Positions 42,281-50,579 are shown, numbered from the stretch's first letter. The stretch is 50,634 nucleotides of DNA from Prevotella sp. (GCA_022511045.1 JAFLSF010000010.1:1-50634), one strand, 5' to 3'. Numbers and translations are program-made. Notes: a model not told the origin generated them from the sequence alone.

Positions 42281-42311
42281 CAAAGGTACAAATTATCATG
42301 GGAACGACAAA
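42281..42311 (-). promoter_or_regulatory. Promoter of the candidate small RNA (TTTG, 19 bp, TACCTTTG)
   Basis: On the minus strand, TTTG (42308-42311) and TACCTTTG (42281-42288) are separated by exactly 19 bp, among the best promoters in the window. No coding sequence follows before the next promoter at 42018. Confidence 0.87.
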
Positions 42312-42474
42312 AGAATTAAAGGAATAATTTGTTTGGGATAGGAAATTTTCGAAAACATCTTAACACCTACCCAACAACTACCTCCTATTTCATACTCTTT
42401 TCGAGCAAAATTTTCAAATATAAAGATTTCTTCTAACAAATCCATGATTTATTGTTAACGAAAGTACGATTTAT

Positions 42475-42694
42475 CGGTGATGAAGTGCCGATTCGTTAGC
42501 GATATAGTGCCGCCTCGTTACAGACGAGGATAGGGCTCGCTATTTGTATACCAGGGGTATACAGGTTGTATACGCCGTGTATACAAGTTGTATTCCAGGA
42601 GTATACAAACTGTATACGCACGGAACACAAGGGGTATACAGCAGGCTCGGCAGTGATGAGGCGCACTCTCGTGGCGGACGAGGCTATGCCTTGC
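42475..42694. repeat. Array C: ten 22-bp units with a GTATAC core
   Basis: Ten units of exactly 22 bp start at 42475 and every 22 bases to 42673; a degenerate unit in the same register precedes them (42453-42474). Units 1-3 and 9-10 carry GA(C/T)GAG- and CTCG-type half-sites, for example GACGAGGATAGGGCTCGC at 42523-42540. Units 4-8 carry GTATAC-type half-sites every 11 bp, although unit 8 ends in a CTCG-type half-site. Units 4, 5, 6 and 7 align with units 4-7 of array B in the same order and orientation. The array ends 27 bases before the plsC stop codon. No gene is seen between the small RNA promoter and this array. Confidence 0.9.
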
Positions 42695-42721
42695 CAGACA
42701 TGAGGGAACTGCTTAGAAAGT

Positions 42722-43483
42722 CTATTGGTCGGGATTCTCCATGAAGCCTTGATACTCGGGTGCAAGGGCAGACATGACAGAATCGTAGGCTTGGTTCATG
42801 GTGGCCTGCACGTTCTGCGAGCCTTGACCTACGGGATAGATGGGCTGGTGGATGGTGAGCGACAGGGGGTGCCAATGGACAAAGTGCCAGTCGCGCATCC
42901 GAGGCATTACATTGAACGAGCCGTTAATGGTGAGGGGGACGACTGGCAGTTGCAATTCGTCGGCCAGCATAAAGGCTCCTTTCTTGAAAGCTCCCATGTG
43001 ACCCGTGAACGAGCGGGCTCCTTCTGGGAAGACTACAACGGAGCAGTTGCCCGTCTGCAAGGTGCGACGGGCCGCTTCGTAGGTCTGGCGCACCTTTCCC
43101 ACCCCGCGTTTGTCAACAAAAATCTGGTGTGACTTGCGACAGGCATAGCCTACAAAGGGTATCTTATTTATCTGGTGCTTCATCATCCACTTAAAGTTAC
43201 GCTCCAAGAAACCGTAGATAAGGAAGATGTCGAAAGCCCCTTGATGGTTAGCCACAAAAACATACGATTGGTTAGGCTCCAAATGTTCGCGCCCCTCCAC
43301 TTTGACAGGCAGGAGAAAAGCCCTTGTGATGACTTTTGCCCACCAGTGGCCTGGATAATAGCCCCAGAAATGGCCATTGCCCAGAGTACAGCCCATGCCG
43401 ACCGTAACAGCCGTGAGAATAGTCGCCAATATAGTAACAGGCAGTGCGACGCAAACTTGATATAAGTAATACAAATATTTCAT
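42722..43483 (-). CDS. 1-acyl-sn-glycerol-3-phosphate acyltransferase (PlsC family)
   Basis: A 253-residue membrane-associated acyltransferase that converts lysophosphatidic acid to phosphatidic acid. An N-terminal hydrophobic segment (about residues 10-32) anchors it. The catalytic NHQGAFD motif has His80 and Asp85, and the acyl-acceptor site VFPEGARSFTG spans residues 151-161. PLTINGSFNVMP is a further family motif. Length is normal for PlsC. It follows the metallophosphoesterase gene by 36 bases and is the last gene of the minus-strand cluster; repeat array C begins just past its stop. Confidence 0.92.
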   Translation of the reverse strand: MKYLYYLYQVCVALPVTILATILTAVTVGMGCTLGNGHFWGYYPGHWWAKVITRAFLLPVKVEGREHLEPNQSYVFVANHQGAFDIFLIYGFLERNFKWMMKHQINKIPFVGYACRKSHQIFVDKRGVGKVRQTYEAARRTLQTGNCSVVVFPEGARSFTGHMGAFKKGAFMLADELQLPVVPLTINGSFNVMPRMRDWHFVHWHPLSLTIHQPIYPVGQGSQNVQATMNQAYDSVMSALAPEYQGFMENPDQ

Positions 43484-43519
43484 CTTAGTATAGTTTTAGG
43501 TTTTATGACTCATGCGATT

Positions 43520-44500
43520 CTACTTCTTAATTCGCTTCAACGTTATCACTACAATTTCACCAGGCATGGCCAAGCGGAATGGAATAAGTCCGCCAGCGCC
43601 CGTAGAGACGTGAATAGCCCGAGAGCCTTCGTAATACATACCGCCCCACTCGTCGTACACCCGCGAAACTGGGGTCCAGCCCAACAACGAGAACTGTCCG
43701 CCATGCGTATGACCACTAAGCGTCAAGTGGGCATTGCACTCGGGCAGGATTTTCTCACGCCAGCACGAAGGGTCGTGCTGAAGCATGATGACAAAGGGGG
43801 AAGAAAGGAGGGGAGACGGCGAGGACAGCGTCTTTCTGACATCGCCCAGACGGGGCATCCGCTCCGACTTGCCCCAATTTTCCATGCCTGCAATGACGAT
43901 AGAATCGCCACCACGACGGATGACGCGGTGTTCGTTCATTAGCAGCGTCCATCCCATCTGCCGTTCCAAGTGTTGTGTTTTCGCCCTGTCCTGCTGACGA
44001 GCAACCGTGTCCATGTCAGTATAGATGGCGTAATCGTGATTGCCCAATATACTATAGACTCCGTCTGGAGCCTTCAATTGGCTGAGCACCTCCACTTTTC
44101 CGTTCAAATCCTCAGAGCTCATATTTTCCAAATCGCCCGTAAATACGATGGCATCAGCCTGCTGGCTATTGATGTTATCCACCATTCGTTGCAACATCCA
44201 CAAGCGGCGCCCCTCGAACGTGCCCACATGGGCATCGGAGAACTGCACGATGCGATAGCCGTCAAAAGCGGCTGGCAAATCTTCAGAGGCATACTCCACC
44301 TGACGTACCTCCAATTGCTCGAAACCCACGAAAATACCGTAACCAATAATGGTATATATCAATAAGGTACACGCGAGGGCGCCTTTCTTCCAATGGCGTT
44401 TGGGCAACAGGAAGCGGCAAAGGGCAGAAAATATGAGTGGAACAATGACAAGCATCACCACATAGAACACTAATAATACAAAGGTATAACGGTCTATCAT
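43520..44500 (-). CDS. Membrane-anchored metallophosphoesterase (YkuE/YaeI-like)
   Basis: A 326-residue protein with two or three hydrophobic segments at the N-terminus (about 7-70) and a calcineurin-like phosphoesterase domain. The metal-binding motifs are in order: FSDAHVG, TGDLEN, LGNHDYA and SGHTHGGQF. Relatives with this layout include lipid-related phosphoesterases, so a role in envelope lipid metabolism is possible, which fits its position beside plsC. The substrate is unknown. The start overlaps the pyrC stop by four bases. Confidence 0.92.
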   Translation of the reverse strand: MIDRYTFVLLVFYVVMLVIVPLIFSALCRFLLPKRHWKKGALACTLLIYTIIGYGIFVGFEQLEVRQVEYASEDLPAAFDGYRIVQFSDAHVGTFEGRRLWMLQRMVDNINSQQADAIVFTGDLENMSSEDLNGKVEVLSQLKAPDGVYSILGNHDYAIYTDMDTVARQQDRAKTQHLERQMGWTLLMNEHRVIRRGGDSIVIAGMENWGKSERMPRLGDVRKTLSSPSPLLSSPFVIMLQHDPSCWREKILPECNAHLTLSGHTHGGQFSLLGWTPVSRVYDEWGGMYYEGSRAIHVSTGAGGLIPFRLAMPGEIVVITLKRIKK

Positions 44501-45819
44501 AAATGGTTAAATCTAATTTCCTCTCCAATATACGACGTATCAACCACTCCAGCATGGTAGACGGTATGCCCATTACACAACGTTCGTTCTACTCGCCACT
44601 GATACTCGTGCCCCTCGACAGGACTCCAAGCGCAACGGCTCTGAATTGTCTCTTTCGTTACCGTCCAGGGCGAATGGGGACGGACTATCGCGATGTCAGC
44701 CTGATAACCTTTGCGCAGGAAACCTCGGCGCTCTACTCCAAAGAGACGAGCAGGATTGTGGCACATCAATTCCACTAAACGGGTGATGGGTAATACGCCT
44801 GCATCAACCAACTCCAGCATGGTGACCAGTGAGAATTGTATCATAGGCATTCCGCTTGCAGCCTTAACACAGCCTCCCTGTTTCTGCTCTAACAGGTGGG
44901 GTGCATGGTCTGTTGCCACAACGCTGATGCGGCCATCCGTCAAAGCCTGACGCAACAAGAACTGGTCGACGGGGGTCTTGATGGCAGGATTGACCTTTAT
45001 CTTTGCTCCTAAACGTTCGTGGTCGAGTTGTGTGAAGTAGAGGTAACCCACGCAGACTTCCGCAGTAATCTGCTCACTTTCCAATAACTCCAGTTCCTCT
45101 GCTGTGGAGATATGAGCGATATGTAAACGGGTGTCATACTTCTTGGCCAACTCAACAGCCTTCTGCGTAGACGCTACGCATGCCTCCTCACTGCGTATCA
45201 TAGCATGGAGGGAAACGGGCGGGTCGTCGCCCCAAGCGCTTTTAGCCTCAGCCATGTTACGGTTGATGATGTCCGTATCTTCGCAATGTACCATCAACGG
45301 CAACCGCACTGTCTTAAAGATACGCTCCAACACCTCCATGCGGTCAACAAGCATATTGCCCGTAGAGGAGCCCATAAAGAGTTTAATACCAGGAATACGG
45401 TGGACGTCTAAGCGGCTGAACGTGTCAAGGTTATCGTTAGTTGCACCATAGAAGAACGAGTAATTGACGTGACTTTTCTGGGAAGCCAGCTCAAATTTCT
45501 CCGCCAATGCCTCCAGCGTAGTCGTCTGGGGATTGGTGTTAGGCATATCGAAGTAACTGGTGATGCCGCCTGCTGCTGCTGCCCGACTTTCGGTATCGAT
45601 GTCAGCCTTCTGCGTCAGTCCAGGCTCGCGGAAGTGAACATGGTCGTCTATGATGCCTGGCAACACATAACAACCTTTGGCATCTATCACATTTTCGGCA
45701 GAAAGGGACGTATTGGAAATGGGGAGAATGTCTGCAATACGGCCATTCTCTATGACGATGTTACCATCTGCAATGCGGCCTTCATTGACGATATGTCCTC
45801 CCGTAATAATGGTTCTCAT
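44497..45819 (-). CDS. pyrC: Dihydroorotase
   Basis: Dihydroorotase cyclises carbamoyl aspartate to dihydroorotate in pyrimidine synthesis. The 440-residue class I-type protein has DDHVHFREPGL (zinc ligands His60 and His62), the MVHCED histidine near 173, the LHIAHISTAEE histidine and the catalytic ATDHAPH motif. The N-terminal and C-terminal composite beta-sandwich segments are complete. It overlaps the metallophosphoesterase gene downstream and the DUF4369 gene upstream by four bases each, so translation is coupled through the cluster. Confidence 0.95.
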   Translation of the reverse strand: MRTIITGGHIVNEGRIADGNIVIENGRIADILPISNTSLSAENVIDAKGCYVLPGIIDDHVHFREPGLTQKADIDTESRAAAAGGITSYFDMPNTNPQTTTLEALAEKFELASQKSHVNYSFFYGATNDNLDTFSRLDVHRIPGIKLFMGSSTGNMLVDRMEVLERIFKTVRLPLMVHCEDTDIINRNMAEAKSAWGDDPPVSLHAMIRSEEACVASTQKAVELAKKYDTRLHIAHISTAEELELLESEQITAEVCVGYLYFTQLDHERLGAKIKVNPAIKTPVDQFLLRQALTDGRISVVATDHAPHLLEQKQGGCVKAASGMPMIQFSLVTMLELVDAGVLPITRLVELMCHNPARLFGVERRGFLRKGYQADIAIVRPHSPWTVTKETIQSRCAWSPVEGHEYQWRVERTLCNGHTVYHAGVVDTSYIGEEIRFNHL

Positions 45820-46592
45820 TGCTGCGGAACATTCGTCAATGGAGCAGCAGGCAGAGAGAGTTTCTCCTCTTCCTGAGGCTCTGCTATTTCATCCAACCCG
45901 CTCATGCGAGCCTCATTCTCCTGCGCCGTCTGATAGTAATCGCTGACATAAGGGTCGTTCTTGAACTTCTGGGTAGCCTTCGACATAATATCTTCTATCT
46001 GCGGAGTGAGGATGGGATAACGATACTGGCTGGTCACCATCATAAAGATGCCAGGACCTAAAACATTGTCGAAATTATTAACGATGAATTTTGTCACTAA
46101 TTGGTCTTCCTCGGCAGTAATTTCCACTGCTTCTTGGTTCAGCAGACGGTCAATCTCGTCCTCGTCAATACCATCGAGTAACATCTGACTTTGACGATGT
46201 GACAGTTCTGCCATTCGATTGACCAATTGGCTATGCCTGTCAATAAACTTGTAAAGACTGTCGTTCATGGGTGTTCCTCCAACTCGCTGCATGGCATTGT
46301 CAATCTTGACAACAATATCGCCCTCCTCCAATATGACAGGCATAATGCCCTCCTCACCAATATAGAGGTTAGCCATACAAATGGTGTCAAGCGTGCCTGC
46401 AAAATGGAATTCGCCATGAACCACATCACAAGAGTCAATGGCTTTTATCTCGCCTGAGCGAATAGACTTTAGGTAAAGTTTGCTGCCATCCAAGGCCGAA
46501 ATGGAAGAAGAACCCTGCACATTATAGGTTTTAGCACAGGAAGAGAATACGGCCACCGCCACTATGAAACACAGTATCTTGTTCATATACAT
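45816..46592 (-). CDS. DUF4369 domain lipoprotein
   Basis: A 258-residue lipoprotein with lipobox FSSC (Cys19 from the first Met). The N-terminal DUF4369 domain covers about residues 25-125, with GSKLYLKSIRSGEIKAIDSC and GEFHFAGTLDTICMANLYIG. A helical middle part follows, and an acidic tail includes EPQEEEKLSLPA. DUF4369 is often the N-terminal module of thioredoxin-like proteins in Bacteroidota, but no CxxC thioredoxin domain is present here. Met3 at 46586 is an alternative start. The box TACATTTG at 46613-46620 provides the promoter of this gene and of pyrC, the phosphoesterase and plsC. Confidence 0.85.
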   Translation of the reverse strand: MYMNKILCFIVAVAVFSSCAKTYNVQGSSSISALDGSKLYLKSIRSGEIKAIDSCDVVHGEFHFAGTLDTICMANLYIGEEGIMPVILEEGDIVVKIDNAMQRVGGTPMNDSLYKFIDRHSQLVNRMAELSHRQSQMLLDGIDEDEIDRLLNQEAVEITAEEDQLVTKFIVNNFDNVLGPGIFMMVTSQYRYPILTPQIEDIMSKATQKFKNDPYVSDYYQTAQENEARMSGLDEIAEPQEEEKLSLPAAPLTNVPQQ

Positions 46593-46612
46593 TGATTATG
46601 CAATTTCAATTG

Positions 46613-46620
46613 CAAATGTA
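46613..46620 (-). promoter_or_regulatory. -7 box TACATTTG for the DUF4369-pyrC-phosphoesterase-plsC operon
   Basis: Minus-strand match to TAnnTTTG, about 20 bases before the first ATG. Confidence 0.65.
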
Positions 46621-46697
46621 CAATGATATATTGAGATAAGAAAAAATATTTGCGCAATTTAAAACATTGGCGCAATTATTTAGCGTTTTTTTGCGTG

Positions 46698-47087
46698 TCA
46701 GTCCAGTTCGTTGGCTATCCGATGGCTTATATAAAGTTGCAGAACGGCTGCAACGAGCAAGACAACCACCCAATTGTTATGTACATATTTAAGATAGACC
46801 AATTGGTCGAGCCTCAGAAAATTCCATTCGTTAGCTACCATCAACAGAGCTGCGGCAAGAAACAGAAAGTCGCTCAGCAGTAATAAACGGCGCAGACGGC
46901 GCACCACAAAATTTGTTCCCTCGTATTTCTGACGCATCTGCATGGCAACAAACAGCACGCTACCCACTGCAAACAAGCAGGGAGCCCATGACTGCAATAG
47001 GATATATGCTCCAGAGCCAATAACCATTAACAGTCCACCCATCAGCAGCAAAGCCGTCTCCAACCTACTCAACTGTCTCATTGGCAC
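46698..47087 (-). CDS. Small multi-pass membrane protein, unknown function
   Basis: The 129-residue protein has four predicted membrane segments: LLLMGGLLMVIGSGAYILL, SWAPCLFAVGSVLFVAM, LLLLSDFLFLAAALLMVAN and NWVVVLLVAAVLQLYIS. A basic loop (VVRRLRRL) lies in the middle. I do not recognise the family with certainty. It overlaps the divIC/ftsB-like gene by 23 bases (17 if Met3 at 47081 is the start), so the two are coupled and a link to the envelope or division is possible. Confidence 0.75.
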   Translation of the reverse strand: MPMRQLSRLETALLLMGGLLMVIGSGAYILLQSWAPCLFAVGSVLFVAMQMRQKYEGTNFVVRRLRRLLLLSDFLFLAAALLMVANEWNFLRLDQLVYLKYVHNNWVVVLLVAAVLQLYISHRIANELD

Positions 47088-47415
47088 TATTTATCGTAAA
47101 CTCTTGATTATCGTCACTAAGCACAAAGATGTCTTCGTCGTCGGCCTTCATAAAGTAACGTTCGCGGGCTATCTTACGGATAGCCTTCGGATCCTTGTCC
47201 AACAAATCTATATCAGCTTGATTACGCTTGTGCAGTTCTGTATATTGGTCTATCTCCTCCTGCAACTTATTGATGTGATACTTATTGCCGAGATGCTGCC
47301 ACACACTATTTTCATCGACAAAGCCAACAAATACAACTGCGAGGATGGTCACTATAATGTATTTCAAATACCGGATATGACCGATGCGGAGATAGAGCTC
47401 TTTAATTTTCTTCAT
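47065..47415 (-). CDS. FtsB/DivIC-family septum formation initiator
   Basis: The 116-residue protein has a short basic N-terminus, one membrane segment (about 19-34, YIIVTILAVVFVGFV), a coiled coil (about 45-75, INKLQEEIDQYTELHKRNQA) and the conserved DPKAIRKIARERYFMKADDE motif. In the division complex FtsB/DivIC pairs with FtsL and FtsQ to activate septal wall synthesis. The TAATTTTG box at 47436-47443 serves it. It diverges from dnaX. Confidence 0.9.
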   Translation of the reverse strand: MKKIKELYLRIGHIRYLKYIIVTILAVVFVGFVDENSVWQHLGNKYHINKLQEEIDQYTELHKRNQADIDLLDKDPKAIRKIARERYFMKADDEDIFVLSDDNQEFTINSANETVE

Positions 47416-47435
47416 CGTGTTTCATTGTTACGCTG

Positions 47436-47443
47436 CAAAATTA
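47436..47443 (-). promoter_or_regulatory. -7 box TAATTTTG for the ftsB/divIC-like gene
   Basis: Minus-strand match, 20 bases before ATG 47415, directly beside the heptad repeat at 47450. Confidence 0.6.
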
Positions 47444-47449
47444 CTAAAA

Positions 47450-47484
47450 ATTATCAATTATCAGTTATCAATTATCAATTATTT
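47450..47484. repeat. Five tandem 7-bp repeats (ATTATCA type) in a divergent promoter
   Basis: Units ATTATCA, ATTATCA, GTTATCA, ATTATCA and ATTATTT run head to tail between the ftsB-like and dnaX -7 boxes. They occupy the place where both -33 elements should be, so they may act as a shared regulatory site or simply be slippage-prone AT-rich DNA. Confidence 0.75.
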
Positions 47485-47486
47485 TG

Positions 47487-47494
47487 TATCTTTG
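47487..47494 (+). promoter_or_regulatory. dnaX promoter (-7 box TATCTTTG)
   Basis: Exact TAnnTTTG match 22 bases before ATG 47517. No TTTG lies 19-20 bp upstream; the heptad repeat is there instead. Confidence 0.75.
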
Positions 47495-47516
47495 CAATCA
47501 AAATCCTATAAAGACT

Positions 47517-49313
47517 ATGGAAGAATACATCGTATCAGCCCGAAAATACAGACCCACATCATTCGACACGGTAGTGGGACAGCAGGCGCTGACTACCACA
47601 CTAAAAAATGCGGTCAAGAGCGGGAAGTTGGCTCATGCCTATCTGTTCTGCGGACCTCGTGGTGTTGGCAAGACGACCTGCGCCCGTATTTTCGCCAAGG
47701 CTATCAACTGTCTCACGCCAACAGCCGACGGCGAGGCCTGCGGGCAGTGTGAGAGTTGTCAAGCATTTAACGAGCAACGTTCGTTTAACATCTTTGAACT
47801 GGATGCAGCCTCCAACAATTCTGTGGAGCACATCAAGACTTTGATGGAACAGACACGTATCCCACCGCAGGTCGGCAAATACAAGGTGTTTATTATTGAC
47901 GAGGTTCACATGTTGTCAACGGCTGCTTTCAACGCTTTCCTAAAGACGCTGGAGGAGCCGCCCGCACATGTTATCTTCATTTTAGCAACTACAGAGAAAC
48001 ACAAGATTCTACCTACCATTCTGAGCCGATGCCAGATTTATGACTTTGAGCGCATGACGGTTCGCAACACTATTGACCACTTGAAGTCTGTCGCTCAGAA
48101 GGAGAACATCACTTACGAAGAAGAAGCACTGGCTGTCATTGCTGAGAAAGCTGACGGCGGTATGCGCGACGCATTAAGCATTTTCGACCAAACAGCATCA
48201 TTCTGCCAAGGCAACATTACTTACCAAAAGGTTATTGAAGACTTGAACGTGCTGGATTCGGAGAACTATTTCCAAATTGTTGATTTGGCTTTACAGAACA
48301 AAGTCATGGAAATAATGGTGCTACTTAACGGTATTATCAACAAGGGCTTCGACGGCGGATTACTGATTCAAGGATTAGCAAAGCATGTACGCAACGTACT
48401 GATGGCTCGTGACTCACAAACCCTGCCACTGCTTGAGGTGAGTGACCAGCAACGTGAGCGCTATCAACAACAAGCACAACGCTGTGACGTACCTTTTTTA
48501 TATAAAGCATTACAACTGATGAATCAGTGTGATTTGGGCTACCGCCAGTCCAGCAATAAACGCCTGTTGGTGGAATTAACCCTCATCGAAATAGCACAAA
48601 TTACACAGCCCGACGAGGGGCCAGCCAGTGGGCGTAAGCCCAGAAGACTGAAATCCCTGTTTAAGAAACTGATACAACAGCCTCGTCCCAAGAAAGCAGC
48701 CCCACAGGTAGCTGCGGATGAGCCCGTTGCATCAACAACCACAGCTGGGTCTTCCGACCAGCCTCATTTGCCAACCCTAACGAAACTTTCTGAGCCAGCA
48801 AGCAAGCCCCAGCCTGCTGGCCGTTCTCAACTCAAAGCCGCAGTCCCTTATTCGTGGAGCAACCTCCGCAAATCGGCTAAACAGCGAAAAATGCACATTA
48901 TTCCAGGCACATTGGATGCCAACGACCCTAATGCCACCCCCAAGGATGAGCAACTAGTGTTTACTCAGCAAGACCTGGAACTGCAATGGATGCTAATGTG
49001 CAACCGTATGCCACAAAACCTAAGCGGCATTGCAGCCCGCATGAAGAACATAAACCCCACCATTACTGAGTTCCCACAAATAGAGGTAGTTGTTGACAAT
49101 CAAATTGTAATGGAACAGATGGAGGAAATCAAGGGTAACATTGTCAATACTCTCAAACTTTATTTGCGCAATAATGCCATTACACTCTCCATGAGAGTAG
49201 CCAAATACGAGGCAAAGAAAATACCCACTCGCCAAGAACAATACCTAATGATAGAAGAAAAAAATCCCTCAATCGTTAAACTGAGGGAACTTCTTGATCT
49301 TGTGTTGGCATAA
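47517..49313 (+). CDS. dnaX: DNA polymerase III subunit gamma/tau
   Basis: DnaX is the ATPase core of the clamp loader. From ATG 47517 the product is 598 residues. Walker A GPRGVGKTT spans 46-54, the zinc site uses Cys65, Cys75, Cys78 and Cys81, and DEVH lies at 128-131. The SRC sensor motif follows in LPTILSRCQIYDF. A Pro/Ala/Lys-rich linker (about 370-440) precedes a C-terminal domain that would contact the polymerase. The longer frame from 47484 begins inside the promoter box and is excluded. I saw no obvious slippery A-run with hairpin for making a short gamma form. Confidence 0.96.
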   Translation: MEEYIVSARKYRPTSFDTVVGQQALTTTLKNAVKSGKLAHAYLFCGPRGVGKTTCARIFAKAINCLTPTADGEACGQCESCQAFNEQRSFNIFELDAASNNSVEHIKTLMEQTRIPPQVGKYKVFIIDEVHMLSTAAFNAFLKTLEEPPAHVIFILATTEKHKILPTILSRCQIYDFERMTVRNTIDHLKSVAQKENITYEEEALAVIAEKADGGMRDALSIFDQTASFCQGNITYQKVIEDLNVLDSENYFQIVDLALQNKVMEIMVLLNGIINKGFDGGLLIQGLAKHVRNVLMARDSQTLPLLEVSDQQRERYQQQAQRCDVPFLYKALQLMNQCDLGYRQSSNKRLLVELTLIEIAQITQPDEGPASGRKPRRLKSLFKKLIQQPRPKKAAPQVAADEPVASTTTAGSSDQPHLPTLTKLSEPASKPQPAGRSQLKAAVPYSWSNLRKSAKQRKMHIIPGTLDANDPNATPKDEQLVFTQQDLELQWMLMCNRMPQNLSGIAARMKNINPTITEFPQIEVVVDNQIVMEQMEEIKGNIVNTLKLYLRNNAITLSMRVAKYEAKKIPTRQEQYLMIEEKNPSIVKLRELLDLVLA

Positions 49314-49326
49314 AACCCTTATTACC

Positions 49327-50364
49327 TTATATCAGTGACATACCTAACTGTTTACATTCTTGGCGCATATTGTCTGGCCAGATAGAAGCTTGTATCTCGC
49401 CGATATGTCCCTTATGCAACAGCACCATGCAAAGACGGCTTTGGCCAATACCACCACCAATACTAAGAGGCAATTCTTCGTTTAAAAGCTTTTGATGGAA
49501 ATAAAGCTTTTCCCGTTCTTCCTGCCCAGCTATCTTCAATTGACGTAACAGCGACTCCTTATTAACACGGATACCCATTGACGACAATTCAAACGAGCGC
49601 CCAAGCACAGGGTACCATATTAAAATATCACCATTTAGTCCCTCCAATCCATTCTCACCAATGGTTGTCCAGTCATCATAGTCAGGAGCGCGGCCGTCAT
49701 GCTTTTCACCATTCGACAATTTTCCACCAATACCTATTACAAAAACAGCACCATATTGTTTGCAGATAGCATCCTCACGCTCCTTAGCGGACTTGTCTGG
49801 GTACATCTCAAGTAATTCTTCGGCATGAATAAAATGTATTTTCTCTGGCAAGAATGGTTTTATCTGCGGATAGGTCTCGCAAGTCAGATACTCCGTCCTA
49901 CGGATAGCGGCATAAATACGCTCCACCACATTTTGTAAGTAGGCAATAGTACGCTGTTCTTTTGTAATAACGGCCTCCCAGTCCCATTGGTCAACATACA
50001 AAGAATGTAGATTGTCCAATTCCTCGTCTGCACGAATGGCATTCATATCCGTATAGATGCCATAACCTGGGTCTATCTTGTATTCTGCCAACGTCAGACG
50101 CTTCCATTTTGCCAGTGAATGAACTACTTCGGCATTAGCATCACCAAGGTCTTTAATGGGAAACGTCACTGCACGTTCTATGCCATTCAAGTCGTCATTG
50201 ATGCCTAATCCCTGTAACACAAACAAAGGGGCCGTCACGCGGCGTAGCCTTAACTCCGTTGATATATTTTGCTGGAAGAACTCCTTGATAAGTTTAATAC
50301 CTTGCTCCGTCTGCTTCGTGTCAAGTAATGGAGCATAATCAATTGGTTTAATCAGTTGAGCCAT
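49327..50364 (-). CDS. asnA: Aspartate-ammonia ligase (asparagine synthetase A)
   Basis: AsnA makes asparagine from aspartate, ammonia and ATP, using a class II aminoacyl-tRNA-synthetase-like fold. The 345-residue length is normal. Family segments include IKLIKEFFQQNISTELRLRR, DDLNGIERAVTFPIKD, IYTDMNAIRADEELDNLHS, DQWDWEAVI and LPLSIGGGIGQSRLCMVLLH. The last is the motif 3-like ATP-binding arginine region. The 13-base gap to dnaX is convergent. A promoter with box TACCTTTG lies at 50396-50403. Confidence 0.96.
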   Translation of the reverse strand: MAQLIKPIDYAPLLDTKQTEQGIKLIKEFFQQNISTELRLRRVTAPLFVLQGLGINDDLNGIERAVTFPIKDLGDANAEVVHSLAKWKRLTLAEYKIDPGYGIYTDMNAIRADEELDNLHSLYVDQWDWEAVITKEQRTIAYLQNVVERIYAAIRRTEYLTCETYPQIKPFLPEKIHFIHAEELLEMYPDKSAKEREDAICKQYGAVFVIGIGGKLSNGEKHDGRAPDYDDWTTIGENGLEGLNGDILIWYPVLGRSFELSSMGIRVNKESLLRQLKIAGQEEREKLYFHQKLLNEELPLSIGGGIGQSRLCMVLLHKGHIGEIQASIWPDNMRQECKQLGMSLI

Positions 50365-50395
50365 CTTGATATTTACTATTTACGATATGTGCACG

Positions 50396-50425
50396 CAAAG
50401 GTAGTATTTTTATTCCAAACTGCAA
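50396..50425 (-). promoter_or_regulatory. asnA promoter (TTG, 19 bp, TACCTTTG)
   Basis: Minus-strand TACCTTTG at 50396-50403 with TTG at 50423-50425, spaced 19 bp. The leader to ATG 50364 is about 28 bases. Confidence 0.78.
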
Positions 50426-50553
50426 GCACTATTGCCAATTATTTTTAAAAAGGACATAAAATCATCCACATCTACAACATTCTGCTCGTCCGCTATAACA
50501 TTTAAAAGAATATAAATATTTACTCTTTAATCTCTAATATTCCACCTTTTTTG

Positions 50554-50561
50554 TATCTTTG
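50554..50561 (+). promoter_or_regulatory. tRNA-Arg promoter (-7 box TATCTTTG)
   Basis: Exact TAnnTTTG match 18 bases upstream of the tRNA. Confidence 0.7.
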
Positions 50562-50579
50562 CATCCGTTTTAAGATTAT

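Noticed and set aside
42018..42311. The structured RNA as a cis-acting leader of the csgG-like operon
   Set aside because: A separate TACTTTTG box at 42018-42025 can start the operon downstream of the RNA, so an independent RNA is preferred; read-through cannot be excluded from sequence alone.
42475..42694. CRISPR array
   Set aside because: Units are contiguous and variable with no unique spacers between constant repeats, and no cas gene is present in the window.
42496..42765. Open frames across repeat array C
   Set aside because: Same reason as array B; the frame also runs into the plsC gene on the same strand in a different register.
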